A program made the position numbers and the translations under genes. A DNA stretch of 64,000 nt from Sulfuricurvum sp. (GTDB taxonomy: Bacteria > Campylobacterota > Campylobacteria > Campylobacterales > Sulfurimonadaceae), in assembly GCF_028681615.1 (NCBI RefSeq), contig NZ_JAQUHV010000001.1:248001-312000 (forward strand), in the 5' to 3' direction. Below, piece after piece: positions 45,063 through 54,109 of the stretch (within the stretch, counting starts at the first letter, position 1; every line of letters starts with the position of its first letter). Under the pieces are notes generated by a model. That model worked only from the letters and a program-made list of their open reading frames with translations, had not been told where the DNA came from and made no database searches.

Positions 45063-46130
45063 TTAAGGGAGGATGATACGATTCGTTTTTCGCATTGTGC
45101 GCAGTGTAGTCACTGCAAAAGCGACAATAGCAGGTCCTAAAATAACTCCCCAGAACCCGAATGTAGCTAATCCTCCGACTATCGCAAAAAAGATCACAAA
45201 CTCATTGATACGGCGTTTCCCCCGACTGAGAGTACGGTTTACAAAATTTAAAATCACAAGTTTTACAATGTTATCGATAAAAAACGCCATCATTGCATAA
45301 GAATAAAGAGAGATAATAAGAACATTCATAATATTTCCCTCGAGATACTCATGTATAACGATGGGAACCCAGACCAATGCCGTACCGACTACCGGAATAA
45401 TCGAGGATATACCGGTAAGAAAACCGAGTAATAACGCATTGTATCCATCAAAAAAAGCGATGAAAATTCCGAATGCCAAACCTTGAGCAATCATAACTCC
45501 TACCAGAGTATAAAAAACGACTGCAATCATCGTTGTCATCTCATCCAAAAACTCCCGCTTTACAGAACGTTTTAAAGGAATTATCGGAAGGAGAAAAAGG
45601 GTTATATTTCGGCCGTACCACATCAAAAAAAAGAAAAAAACAACAATCATCGCCATCTCGCCGAGCATCGCCATAAATGTTTTTAACCCATTCCCCATCC
45701 ATCCGGCTAAGAATTCGATAATCTCGTCTTTGTGTTGTTTGGAAAGTGCAATCGCGTTATCAAGCGGATCTTTTAGCCAAGACAAATAGGAAGGGAGCTG
45801 ACTACTGATCGAATCAACTTGATTCGTAAAGGTACGAATGAGTTCCATCGTATTTGAAGGATGATCGATCACTTGAAACAAGAACAATGCAATAGGAACA
45901 AAGATGATCAGTGCAAGCCCCAATGTAACAATAGCAGCTGAGATCACGGAAGCAAAATTGTTTAATCGTTTATAGGTAGTGATTTTATCTCTAACAATTT
46001 TATTGACTGGAGAAACTGCCATAGCAAGGAGTAATGCGACAAAAAAACCTTTTAAGAAAGGTAAAAATAGCCATAGGATGAGAACAAATGCCCCACCCCC
46101 GATCCATCGTAAAAAATTATTTTGCCGCAT
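45063..46130 (-). CDS. AI-2E family transporter (PerM-like permease)
   Basis: 355 residues with seven to eight membrane segments: a pair at the N-terminus, a soluble helical part (about 85-145), and a C-terminal set including GISSIIPVVGTALVWVP and FVIFFAIVGGLATFGFWGVILGPAIVAF, the family's most conserved region. Members export small molecules or act as Na+/H+ antiporters; the substrate cannot be told. It ends 18 bases from the YtxH-like gene (convergent) and follows the ABC exporter gene by 10 bases. Confidence 0.9.
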   Translation of the reverse strand: MRQNNFLRWIGGGAFVLILWLFLPFLKGFFVALLLAMAVSPVNKIVRDKITTYKRLNNFASVISAAIVTLGLALIIFVPIALFLFQVIDHPSNTMELIRTFTNQVDSISSQLPSYLSWLKDPLDNAIALSKQHKDEIIEFLAGWMGNGLKTFMAMLGEMAMIVVFFFFLMWYGRNITLFLLPIIPLKRSVKREFLDEMTTMIAVVFYTLVGVMIAQGLAFGIFIAFFDGYNALLLGFLTGISSIIPVVGTALVWVPIVIHEYLEGNIMNVLIISLYSYAMMAFFIDNIVKLVILNFVNRTLSRGKRRINEFVIFFAIVGGLATFGFWGVILGPAIVAFAVTTLRTMRKTNRIILP

Positions 46131-46140
46131 CTAGCTATCC

Positions 46141-47907
46141 TTATCCGTGTTGAGAATGTATAAAACGCTTATAACTGCCATCTTTTGCTTCTAAAACTTC
46201 ACGCGTTCCCTCTTCGAGTATGATACCGTTTTCCAATACATAAATATAATCGGCACGTGTCACCGTACTGAGACGATGGGCGATGATAATCACTGTTTTT
46301 TCTTTTAGAAATGTCTCCAGTGCCTCAAACAATGCACTCTCGGTATGAACATCAAGTGCCGAAGTAGATTCATCAAAGATTACTACTTTCGGGTTAGCCA
46401 ACACCATCCGAGCGATACTGAGGCGTTGACGCTGTCCTCCGGAGAGACGAATACCGAATTTTCCTACTTGGGTTTCCAGCCCCATCGGCAAAGTTGCGAC
46501 AAATTCGCTAAGCTGAGCAATACGTAACGCTTCACCTATCAATCCGTCATCGATCGGATCGCCCATCGTAAGATTAAATCGAAGCGTTTCGTTAAACATC
46601 AACGGCTGCTGCAATACAACAAACACTTCATCGCGTATATGTGAAAACCCGATTTTTTCCACATTCACACCGTTATAAAGGATATCCCCGGATGTCGGAG
46701 GATAAAATCCGACCAAAAGTTGCGAGAGGGTACTTTTGCCGCTTCCGCTCGCTCCGATAATGGCAACGGTGCTGCCGGATGGAATATCGAGGTTCAGCCC
46801 TTTCAACACCGCTTCATCCTCACTGTATCCAAAAACCAGATCACGCGTTTGGATAGAGAGCGATTTTGTCTCCTCAAACGGCTCTTTAGCAGCAGTAAAA
46901 ACCGGTTCGGAAGGTAGAGACAAAAGTTCATTCAAACGTGCAAGAGCATTTTTAGCGTTTGCAAAACTATACTGCATCGAGAGCAAATCCTGCACTGGTG
47001 TCATCATAAACCACAGATAGCCGAAAATCCCAAACATCAATCCAATGCTAAGATCGGAGTAGAGAACCATCACCAGTCCTAATGCACGGAAAATTTCAAA
47101 TCCGCTCAAAAAAAGTGTGTACGAATATCGCTCTCCCATCAACGCTTTGACACCATACTCACTCGCACTTTGACGCAGCCTTTTCGACTGATCGATAGCA
47201 TTATGAATAAAACGTTCTTCTTTATTGCTTGCACGTATCTGTCCAAAGAGATCACACATCTGAGTCAATGTATCGGAGAGCTCGCCGATCGTACGGTTTT
47301 GCTCTTTTTTAAGCACACCGACTCGGCCTGAAATTTTACGAGTGACAATCATAATGACAGGTTGAAAAATGAGAATAAGTATCCCAAATAGCGGATTTAT
47401 CCAAATCAATACGGTAGCGACTCCGATGAGAGTCGCTACCGAAACGATAAATTTGGAAAGTGCACTTCCCAAAAACTGCTCGATAGTATCGATATCGGTA
47501 ATAAGATGCGTAATGACCTTGCCGCTCCCAAGTCTCTCATATGCACTCATCGAAACATGTTTAAGATGTTCCAGCGCGCGGACTCGTATCGTGAAACTCA
47601 ATTCCTGAGAAAGAGTAATGAAAAAGCGTTGGGATACGACACTGAGGATGAAAAAAACAAATCGTAAGCTTATCGTCACAGCCAGTACGATACCGATGTA
47701 AAGTATCGGCTCGTGAGCAGGGGTGAACCAGTCGATGGCTTCAGTGACTTTTCCCCCTTTTTTGAGGAGGACCTCATCTACCATCAGAGGAATCAGCAGA
47801 GGAATAGGAATCGATATCAGGGTTGCCAGGATTGCTATGATGTTTCCCCATATCAGGGAGCGTTTGTATCTGAACATCATGGAAAAGAGATTTTTAAAGG
47901 TTATCAT
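46141..47907 (-). CDS. ABC transporter, fused membrane and ATPase domains (MsbA-like exporter)
   Basis: 588 residues. Six membrane helices in the first ~320 residues, then the nucleotide-binding domain: Walker A IIGASGSGKSTLSQL, Q-loop VLQQPLMFNETL, signature RLSGGQRQRLSIARMVL, Walker B VVIFDESTSALD and switch His in IIAHRLSTVTRADYI. A half-size exporter that works as a homodimer, exporting lipids, peptides or drugs. It is the upstream partner of the PerM-like gene. Substrate unknown. Confidence 0.93.
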   Translation of the reverse strand: MITFKNLFSMMFRYKRSLIWGNIIAILATLISIPIPLLIPLMVDEVLLKKGGKVTEAIDWFTPAHEPILYIGIVLAVTISLRFVFFILSVVSQRFFITLSQELSFTIRVRALEHLKHVSMSAYERLGSGKVITHLITDIDTIEQFLGSALSKFIVSVATLIGVATVLIWINPLFGILILIFQPVIMIVTRKISGRVGVLKKEQNRTIGELSDTLTQMCDLFGQIRASNKEERFIHNAIDQSKRLRQSASEYGVKALMGERYSYTLFLSGFEIFRALGLVMVLYSDLSIGLMFGIFGYLWFMMTPVQDLLSMQYSFANAKNALARLNELLSLPSEPVFTAAKEPFEETKSLSIQTRDLVFGYSEDEAVLKGLNLDIPSGSTVAIIGASGSGKSTLSQLLVGFYPPTSGDILYNGVNVEKIGFSHIRDEVFVVLQQPLMFNETLRFNLTMGDPIDDGLIGEALRIAQLSEFVATLPMGLETQVGKFGIRLSGGQRQRLSIARMVLANPKVVIFDESTSALDVHTESALFEALETFLKEKTVIIIAHRLSTVTRADYIYVLENGIILEEGTREVLEAKDGSYKRFIHSQHG

Positions 47908-48068
47908 ACTGCGATTATATCGAAAGCTGGTATATCGTTTACAAGTGTTCTTCTAAATAATAAAAATTATCCTTTAGAATTTTGAGTTAACTTTTTGCCT
48001 CTCAGTTTAATTAATCTTTGTGTGTTACAATTTCCGCATATTACTCAAAAACCACACAAGGAAATCAC

Positions 48069-48665
48069 ATGCTCGTTACAAAAAAAGCTCCTGACTTTAC
48101 TGCCACTACCGTTCTTGGGAACAACCAAATCGTTGATAACTTCAACCTATACGAAAACCTCGGCGAAAAAGGTGCCGTATTGTTCTTCTATCCGTTGGAC
48201 TTTACTTTCGTTTGTCCTTCAGAACTTATCGCGTTTGACCACCGTCTTGATGCGTTCACAGAACGCGGAATCAATGTTATCGGTGTATCGGTTGACTCAC
48301 AATTCAGCCACTTCGCATGGAAAAACACTCCGGTAAACCAAGGCGGTATCGGTCAAGTTCGCTATCCGCTCGTAGCCGATTTGAACAAACAAATCTCACG
48401 TGACTACGATGTATTGTTCGGTGAGTCGGTTGCACTTCGCGGATCATTCTTGATCGATAAAGACGGAACTGTTCGTCACGCGGTTATCAATGACCTTCCA
48501 CTAGGCCGTAACATCGATGAAATGCTTCGTATGATCGATGCAATGTTGTTTACAAACGAACACGGTGAAGTTTGTCCTGCTGGTTGGGCAAAAGGTGACG
48601 CAGGTATGAAAGCAAGCACTGAAGGTGTTGCTGAATATCTTGCCGCTCACGCAGAAGAATTATAA
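48069..48665 (+). CDS. Typical 2-Cys peroxiredoxin (AhpC/TSA family)
   Basis: 198 residues from ATG 48069, with AAGGAA upstream. The peroxidatic Cys49 is in YPLDFTFVCPSEL and the resolving Cys169 in GEVCPAGWAKG. The protein reduces hydrogen peroxide and organic peroxides in the cytoplasm, reduced in turn by thioredoxin or similar. Transcribed divergently from the ABC exporter gene. The coding sequence uses strongly favoured codons, fitting high expression. No AhpF partner is adjacent. Confidence 0.97.
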   Translation: MLVTKKAPDFTATTVLGNNQIVDNFNLYENLGEKGAVLFFYPLDFTFVCPSELIAFDHRLDAFTERGINVIGVSVDSQFSHFAWKNTPVNQGGIGQVRYPLVADLNKQISRDYDVLFGESVALRGSFLIDKDGTVRHAVINDLPLGRNIDEMLRMIDAMLFTNEHGEVCPAGWAKGDAGMKASTEGVAEYLAAHAEEL

Positions 48666-48793
48666 TTTTCTTTTTCCCTCTCGGGGGAAATCCTATTCCC
48701 CTCCTACTCTCTTTTAGCTATTTTTAACAACTTTTTGAAAAAACTATTACTTTAGTATGCTATGATAGACTATTTTATAAATAACCGAGAACA

Positions 48794-50044
48794 ATGATGC
48801 AATCGAGAGAGATTAAGTACAGTTTTACACAACATTATCTAATCGCCGTCGTATTACTCGTAATCCTTTCAAGCACTACATTTTATATCCTTACCACAGC
48901 TCTTAAAAGCAGTGAAACCACCGCATTTGTTGTTAATCTGTCCGGAAAACAAAGAATGCTTTCACAACGCATTGCTTTATATTCGCAGCTTTATATAAAT
49001 GCAATCGATCAAAAAAATAATCGTAGAATCGTCGGTATACAAACGGTATTGGAAAATGCCGCCGATGAGATGAGGCTTGAGAATGAGAGGCTCTCATCCG
49101 GGGAAATATATCCTGAAAAAAAAGTGGCGCTTTCAAATACACTCCAAAAGCTTTATTTTGAAAAGAATCATCTCAAAGATCGGGTTAATGCATACACTGC
49201 CTTAGTCGAAGAACTAATACGTTCCAAAACACGTAAAGAAGCCGAAGCAATTTCCGATAAGATCATCAAATCGTCCAACGCTCTATTAGGTGATTTGAAT
49301 ATGGCAGTACTGCAGTATCAGATAGAGGGTGATACCAATATCTCGAATGTTCAAACAATGGTATTGGTAGTTTGGATAATCACTTTGTTTACTTTGTTAC
49401 TTGAAATCGTATTTATCTTCCAACCTATGGCTCATAAAATGGCGACGCTTTTCCAGAAAATCGTATGGCATGAACATAATCTTCAAGAAGAGATCAAAAT
49501 ACGGACAAACAGTTTGACGATAGCAAATGAAAAACTTGCTCATTTAGCATCCCATGATCCACTTACCGGATTGAAAAACCGTCTGAATATGGAAACAGAG
49601 CTCCAAGAACTGATTGATCATCAAAATATCTACAAAAGTTCCTATGCCGTCGTGATGCTCGATATTGACTGGTTCAAAAAAATCAATGATACCTACGGAC
49701 ACGATGCGGGAGATTTTGTATTATGCGAACTTTCTAAAATCTTTTTGGATACCGTTCGTCCTCAAGACAGTGTTTATCGTGCCGGCGGAGAAGAGTTTGT
49801 AATCATATTTAACCGTATTACCAAAGAACAAGTGATTGCTAAATGCGAAAAAATTCGTCAACGCATCCAAGAACATCATTTTGACTATAATGATCTTACT
49901 TTTCATATTACGATCAGTATCGGTATCTATCATCCTGAAACCGTACTGGTTAACAGCGTTACTGAAGCACTCAAGCTTGCAGACAATGCCCTCTATGAAG
50001 CAAAAAGAGCCGGACGAAATAATGTTGTCGCGATTGACAACTAG
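48794..50044 (+). CDS. Diguanylate cyclase with PilJ-type sensor domain
   Basis: 416 residues. A membrane helix at about 15-40 is followed by a periplasmic type-IV-pili methyl-accepting-like domain (VVNLSGKQRMLSQRIALYSQ, PilJ N-terminal family). A second membrane helix lies near 190-215, then a GGDEF domain with AGGEEFVII as the active site. The inhibitory site RPQD stands five residues before it, so product inhibition by c-di-GMP is expected. It should make c-di-GMP in response to an external signal; PilJ-type domains are often linked to nitrate-like small ligands. Confidence 0.92.
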   Translation: MMQSREIKYSFTQHYLIAVVLLVILSSTTFYILTTALKSSETTAFVVNLSGKQRMLSQRIALYSQLYINAIDQKNNRRIVGIQTVLENAADEMRLENERLSSGEIYPEKKVALSNTLQKLYFEKNHLKDRVNAYTALVEELIRSKTRKEAEAISDKIIKSSNALLGDLNMAVLQYQIEGDTNISNVQTMVLVVWIITLFTLLLEIVFIFQPMAHKMATLFQKIVWHEHNLQEEIKIRTNSLTIANEKLAHLASHDPLTGLKNRLNMETELQELIDHQNIYKSSYAVVMLDIDWFKKINDTYGHDAGDFVLCELSKIFLDTVRPQDSVYRAGGEEFVIIFNRITKEQVIAKCEKIRQRIQEHHFDYNDLTFHITISIGIYHPETVLVNSVTEALKLADNALYEAKRAGRNNVVAIDN

Positions 50045-50076
50045 CCTTAAACCAGAATAAACACAAAGCAGATCCT

Positions 50077-50820
50077 ATGCAATACTCTTTTTTAGCCTCA
50101 TATCTTCTTATTATCTTTGCTTTATGGTATTCACGCCGCGAACAGTTCGGTCTGGAAAAGATGATTCTCACCAACTCGATCCTCGCGATGGTGCAATTGG
50201 GACTTCTCGGTTATGCTCTCGTCTATCTTTTTCAGATGAAACACCCTGCTCTGCTCTTTTTTGTACTGCTGGGAATGGTGACCTTCGGAGCCTATACCGC
50301 CAAGAAACGTGCACCTCTGGGCGAGCACAGTTTTAAAATCGCTTTTTTTAGCCTCGGAGCCTCTTCGGGAATCGTCTTTCTATCGATGATGGCATTCGGA
50401 GTTATTCACATGGTACCCAATGAGATGATTCCGATCGGGGGGATGATTATCGGCAATGCTCTTAATGTCTATTCTCAGAGTATCGAGCGTTTTCGTGCCG
50501 AGGTGAAAAATACGATTGAGACGATCGAGGGGATGGTGGCTCTCGGTGCACCGATGAAGGAAGCTCTCCGTCTGGCTTCCAAAGCTTCCGTAAAAGCTTC
50601 GATGATCCCGACGCTCAATATGCTCCAAACGGTCGGCATCATCCATATCCCCGGTATCACGACGGGGATGCTCCTCGCGGGTGCCGATCCGCTGAGCGCA
50701 ATCTCGTATCAGCTCGCCGTTATGTATATGATGGTCGCCGTGGCACTGCTCTCAGCCGTGTTTAGCGTGATGTTCTCCTATCGGATCATCATCGGATCGG
50801 CATTCACATCGAAGCAATAA
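50077..50820 (+). CDS. fetB: FetB/UPF0014-type ABC transporter permease
   Basis: 247 residues, about seven membrane segments. Family segments: LTNSILAMVQLGLLGYAL, the middle PIGGMIIGNALNVYSQSIERF with the conserved N and S/ER, and the Gly-rich IPGITTGMLLAGADPLSAISYQ. In E. coli FetB works with the ATPase FetA in iron export under oxidative stress. No FetA-like ATPase is adjacent, so the partner must lie elsewhere. The 3' end overlaps the convergent helicase gene by 17 bases. Confidence 0.88.
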   Translation: MQYSFLASYLLIIFALWYSRREQFGLEKMILTNSILAMVQLGLLGYALVYLFQMKHPALLFFVLLGMVTFGAYTAKKRAPLGEHSFKIAFFSLGASSGIVFLSMMAFGVIHMVPNEMIPIGGMIIGNALNVYSQSIERFRAEVKNTIETIEGMVALGAPMKEALRLASKASVKASMIPTLNMLQTVGIIHIPGITTGMLLAGADPLSAISYQLAVMYMMVAVALLSAVFSVMFSYRIIIGSAFTSKQ

Positions 50821-52048
50821 ATTGTTTCGCTTTAGGGTGAACGAAACAGAGCTTTTCCCACCCTCTATGAGGTTTAATCAATGTTACGCGGTGCGCTGAT
50901 ACGGAGCGCGATAACGCCACATAAAACTGCGAGGGAGCAAATATCTCATTGGTTTCGATAACATAATCGGCTAAACTCATCCCCTGCGATTTGTGGATCG
51001 TGATGGCAAAGGCTAACGTGATCGGAAACTGGCTGAGGGTAATCAGTTTCTCTTCACTCGCCGTGCTCCCTTTTTCCACCCACCGTGTTTTGGTGGTATC
51101 GACCCGCTCCACTTTGACATTCACTCCGTCTGCTTTTTTTACCCAGATGACATCTTCTTCGATGGAGGTGATACTTCCCCTCTCACCGTTGTAATAGTTC
51201 CATGCATTACGGGTAAAAAGGATCGGAGCACCCACTTTCAATGCCAATATAGGTTCAATACGGCTCTCAGCCATAAACCGCTCGACATCACGTTCCTGCA
51301 TCTTTTTATCATGGATCGTCACATAGGTGGAGAGTTCGACAATCTCACCGTGCAAATGCTCCAACTGGGAGCGGTTATGGTTCTGGGCACTGATATTTTT
51401 ACCGAACAACAACGTAACCGAACTCATATCCTCACTCAGCGGTTTAACCAATTCATCCAGCGCATTGATCGCCTCTTCATCGATACGTGCATGACGCACC
51501 TGTTCCAAAAGGGTCAAAAACTCCGCTTCATGGGTACGATATGAACCTTCCAAATGGATCGTCTCAAAACCAAAACGCTCCCAGCTCGGAGACTCAAACG
51601 CAAAGTAGATCGGTTCATTCCCCCGCGTCACTGGTGGAAGCTGCAAAAAGTCCCCTACGACGATAAGCCGTCCGCTAAATTCCGCTTGCAGCAATCGCAG
51701 ACGGATCATATCGAGCAGCGGTGCTCCCACCATCGAAATCTCATCGATAACGATGATCTGCATGGAACGGATCAGTTTGATGATCTTTTTGGCAGGTTCG
51801 AGTTTTCCGTTGCGCTCCAGCTCACCTTGCGAATTCGCGATCCCAAGATCAAAAAAGCTATGAAGCGTCTGCCCCCCGATGAGTGTCGCTGCCATCCCCG
51901 TGGAGGCGAGACGGGCCACCGATTTTCCCTTTTGCACAGTATCCCCGATCAAAGCGCGGGTCAACGTCGTTTTCCCCGATCCCGCACCTCCGGTGATGAA
52001 AAGATTGGACGTTTCTAAAATCTTTAGCGCGTTTTCAACCATTCTCAT
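50804..52048 (-). CDS. Pif1/RecD-like SF1 helicase
   Basis: 414 residues. Motif I FITGGAGSGKTTLTRAL, motif Ia-like ARLASTGMAATLIGGQTLHSFF, motif II IIVIDEISMVGAP, motif III LIVVGDFLQLPPV and the C-terminal motif TLAFAITIHKSQGMSL with LSRSVSAH are all present. Pif1-type helicases unwind DNA 5' to 3' and clear G-quadruplexes, R-loops or bound proteins. It is the last gene of a tight four-gene operon with VWA, MoxR and LRV genes (14-base overlap with the VWA gene), an unusual association. Confidence 0.9.
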   Translation of the reverse strand: MRMVENALKILETSNLFITGGAGSGKTTLTRALIGDTVQKGKSVARLASTGMAATLIGGQTLHSFFDLGIANSQGELERNGKLEPAKKIIKLIRSMQIIVIDEISMVGAPLLDMIRLRLLQAEFSGRLIVVGDFLQLPPVTRGNEPIYFAFESPSWERFGFETIHLEGSYRTHEAEFLTLLEQVRHARIDEEAINALDELVKPLSEDMSSVTLLFGKNISAQNHNRSQLEHLHGEIVELSTYVTIHDKKMQERDVERFMAESRIEPILALKVGAPILFTRNAWNYYNGERGSITSIEEDVIWVKKADGVNVKVERVDTTKTRWVEKGSTASEEKLITLSQFPITLAFAITIHKSQGMSLADYVIETNEIFAPSQFYVALSRSVSAHRVTLIKPHRGWEKLCFVHPKAKQFIASM

Positions 52049-53111
52049 CCTTTAATTCGATCACACGGCCAAACGGCACATCTACGCGTTGCGGTGCGAT
52101 CCATAGTACCTCATACAGCGGTTCATAGGGGGGAAATTTTCCGTCCAGATCGGTAAAATACAAAAGAACTTTCGGACGCTGCGTCCAAGACTCTATTATC
52201 TCGAAAACCGGGTTAAAATCGGTTCCCCCTCCCCCATTCAAAACATATTCGATACCCTCACCGTTTTCAAACCGTGTATGGCTTCGTATCCTATCATCAC
52301 ACACCATTAAGTCGATAGTGTACGAGCCGAATGTCTCCATAATCGATTCCACCTCGGCGATGAAACGTGAGAGCAGTACCTCATCCACCGATCCCGAACT
52401 GTCAATCGCGATAGCGAGGTCCAGATGACGGGACGATGACCCTGGCAGATATATCCCCTCGTAGAGAAGTTTTTTTGAGGGTGGGATGAGAGTGTAATCG
52501 CTGATGTAATGCCCGCCGATACAATCGCGCAATTCGCTTCTCCAATCGATCCGGCTTTTCGCCTGTAAACCGAACTGCCGCGAAAATGCTTCAGAGAGAG
52601 GATCGTCTTTTTCCATCGCATCGTGTGTCCGGCGTTCACGCTGAGCACGGGAGAGCTTTTCATCGGCACTCTCTCCGTCTCTGCGATCATCCGCATCTCG
52701 ATCGTTCTGTTCCTGATCCAAAAACTCGAGTGAGAGTTCCGCATAGATCTCTTCGGCACTGAGGTTACCGAAACGTTTGTCATAGGTGATTTTCGGAGGG
52801 GGAGTAAAACCGTTGTCAATCAAGAGAGTATTGATTGCATAATCGCATGCCATTGCCCACAACCACGGGCTCCGGTTTCCGCGTCGAAGTGTATGGGAGA
52901 GCGCTTCATGCAATGCTCCATTGCACAGGACAAACAACCGCTCATCATTGCTAAGAGGCTCAATATAGGCTTCGCGGTACTCGATCGTATTCTCCCGTGT
53001 TGTGAAGCTTTCGATATTGTCGTTGAGTACCATCTCCATCCCTGATGCAATCGTCCCGAAAAAGGGGTACTCGAGAAGAAGTTTGGCTTTAAGGGGAGAA
53101 AAATCGATCAT
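52035..53111 (-). CDS. VWA-like protein with metallopeptidase-type N-terminus (DUF2201)
   Basis: 358 residues. The N-terminal part has LCNGALHEALSHTLRRG (an HE...H metal-site-like helix) and LWAMACDYAINTLL, as in DUF2201 putative metallopeptidases. The C-terminal ~130 residues form a VWA-like domain with an intact MIDAS start (AIAIDSSGSVDEVLL) and GGGTDFNPVFEII. Between them is an Asp/Arg/Glu-rich linker. The gene overlaps the MoxR gene by four bases; MoxR ATPases and VWA proteins usually act as a chaperone pair for metal insertion or complex assembly. Confidence 0.85.
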   Translation of the reverse strand: MIDFSPLKAKLLLEYPFFGTIASGMEMVLNDNIESFTTRENTIEYREAYIEPLSNDERLFVLCNGALHEALSHTLRRGNRSPWLWAMACDYAINTLLIDNGFTPPPKITYDKRFGNLSAEEIYAELSLEFLDQEQNDRDADDRRDGESADEKLSRAQRERRTHDAMEKDDPLSEAFSRQFGLQAKSRIDWRSELRDCIGGHYISDYTLIPPSKKLLYEGIYLPGSSSRHLDLAIAIDSSGSVDEVLLSRFIAEVESIMETFGSYTIDLMVCDDRIRSHTRFENGEGIEYVLNGGGGTDFNPVFEIIESWTQRPKVLLYFTDLDGKFPPYEPLYEVLWIAPQRVDVPFGRVIELKDENG

Positions 53112-54109
53112 AACAGATAGGCGTACGCCTCAACCCATTCGCCGAACGCATCAAGATGTTCCATCACGACCCCTTGACGTTGCAGGTCTTGAACAATCAT
53201 CACCGCAAACTCGTTTTTGAGTTTCAGAGTATAGCGCAAAACATGTGAGACTGCTTCATCGGAAGGAGCTGTCAGTATACGCGTTACCAGAGCCGATGAG
53301 AGCGCGTAGAGAGTAGAAAGATCCGTAGGCACTTCACTCTCCTCTCCGAGTAAAATTGCATCCACATCAGGAAGTTTGTCCATGACCTGCACAAACCCTA
53401 AAAAATCAACGGCGGCATCTTCGCCCACCGCACCAGCGATCGCTTCCAGCCACAGCGTTTTGGACAACGCACTGTTCACAATCGTATGCACCGCTTCCCA
53501 GCTGCGCGGCGTGGCAAAACTCCGCTCATTTTTCAGCGGATCGAATCCGAACAGCGCACTGTTTTTAAATCCGATGTAGGCGACAACCCGGACATCGATT
53601 CCTCTGCTAAGTGCCCAATCGCGCCAATCGGAAGCATTGACTTCCATCTCGATATGGACAAACCGATTCGCCAACGGAGAGGGAAGACGATAGACGACCC
53701 CGCGGTCTCCCTCGCGGTTACCCGCCGCGACGATCGCCCACCCATCAGGAAGAGTGTATTCCCCCACTTTACGATCCAAAATCAGCTGATATGCCGATGC
53801 CTGTACCGCCGGAGCGGCGGAGTTGAGCTCATCGAGAAAAAGAATTCCCTTCCCCTCACGCGGCAGAAACGACGGCGGTGCCCATAACGCACTGTGAGAA
53901 TCTCTCTCGTAAAACGGTATCCCTTTGAGATCGGTCGGATCCATCAGCGACAAACGCAGATCGATGCATTCAATGCCGTTTTCACGGGCAATTTGTTTGA
54001 TGATGGACGATTTCCCGATCCCCGGAGCTCCCCACAGAAATGTCGGTATCTTCGAATCGATCATAGATCGCATCGTCTCTATCGTATCTTTGGTGCGCAT
54101 CAGCTCCAT
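53108..54109 (-). CDS. MoxR-family AAA+ ATPase
   Basis: 333 residues. AAA+ motifs: Walker A LWGAPGIGKSSIIKQ, Walker B GILFLDELNSAAPAVQ, sensor 1 AIVAAGNREGDR and an arginine-finger region SPLANRFVHIEM. A lid domain follows. MoxR ATPases remodel or activate partner proteins together with VWA proteins; the VWA gene directly follows with a four-base overlap. The preceding LRV gene overlaps its start by 10 bases. The client of the system is not evident. Confidence 0.92.
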   Translation of the reverse strand: MELMRTKDTIETMRSMIDSKIPTFLWGAPGIGKSSIIKQIARENGIECIDLRLSLMDPTDLKGIPFYERDSHSALWAPPSFLPREGKGILFLDELNSAAPAVQASAYQLILDRKVGEYTLPDGWAIVAAGNREGDRGVVYRLPSPLANRFVHIEMEVNASDWRDWALSRGIDVRVVAYIGFKNSALFGFDPLKNERSFATPRSWEAVHTIVNSALSKTLWLEAIAGAVGEDAAVDFLGFVQVMDKLPDVDAILLGEESEVPTDLSTLYALSSALVTRILTAPSDEAVSHVLRYTLKLKNEFAVMIVQDLQRQGVVMEHLDAFGEWVEAYAYLL

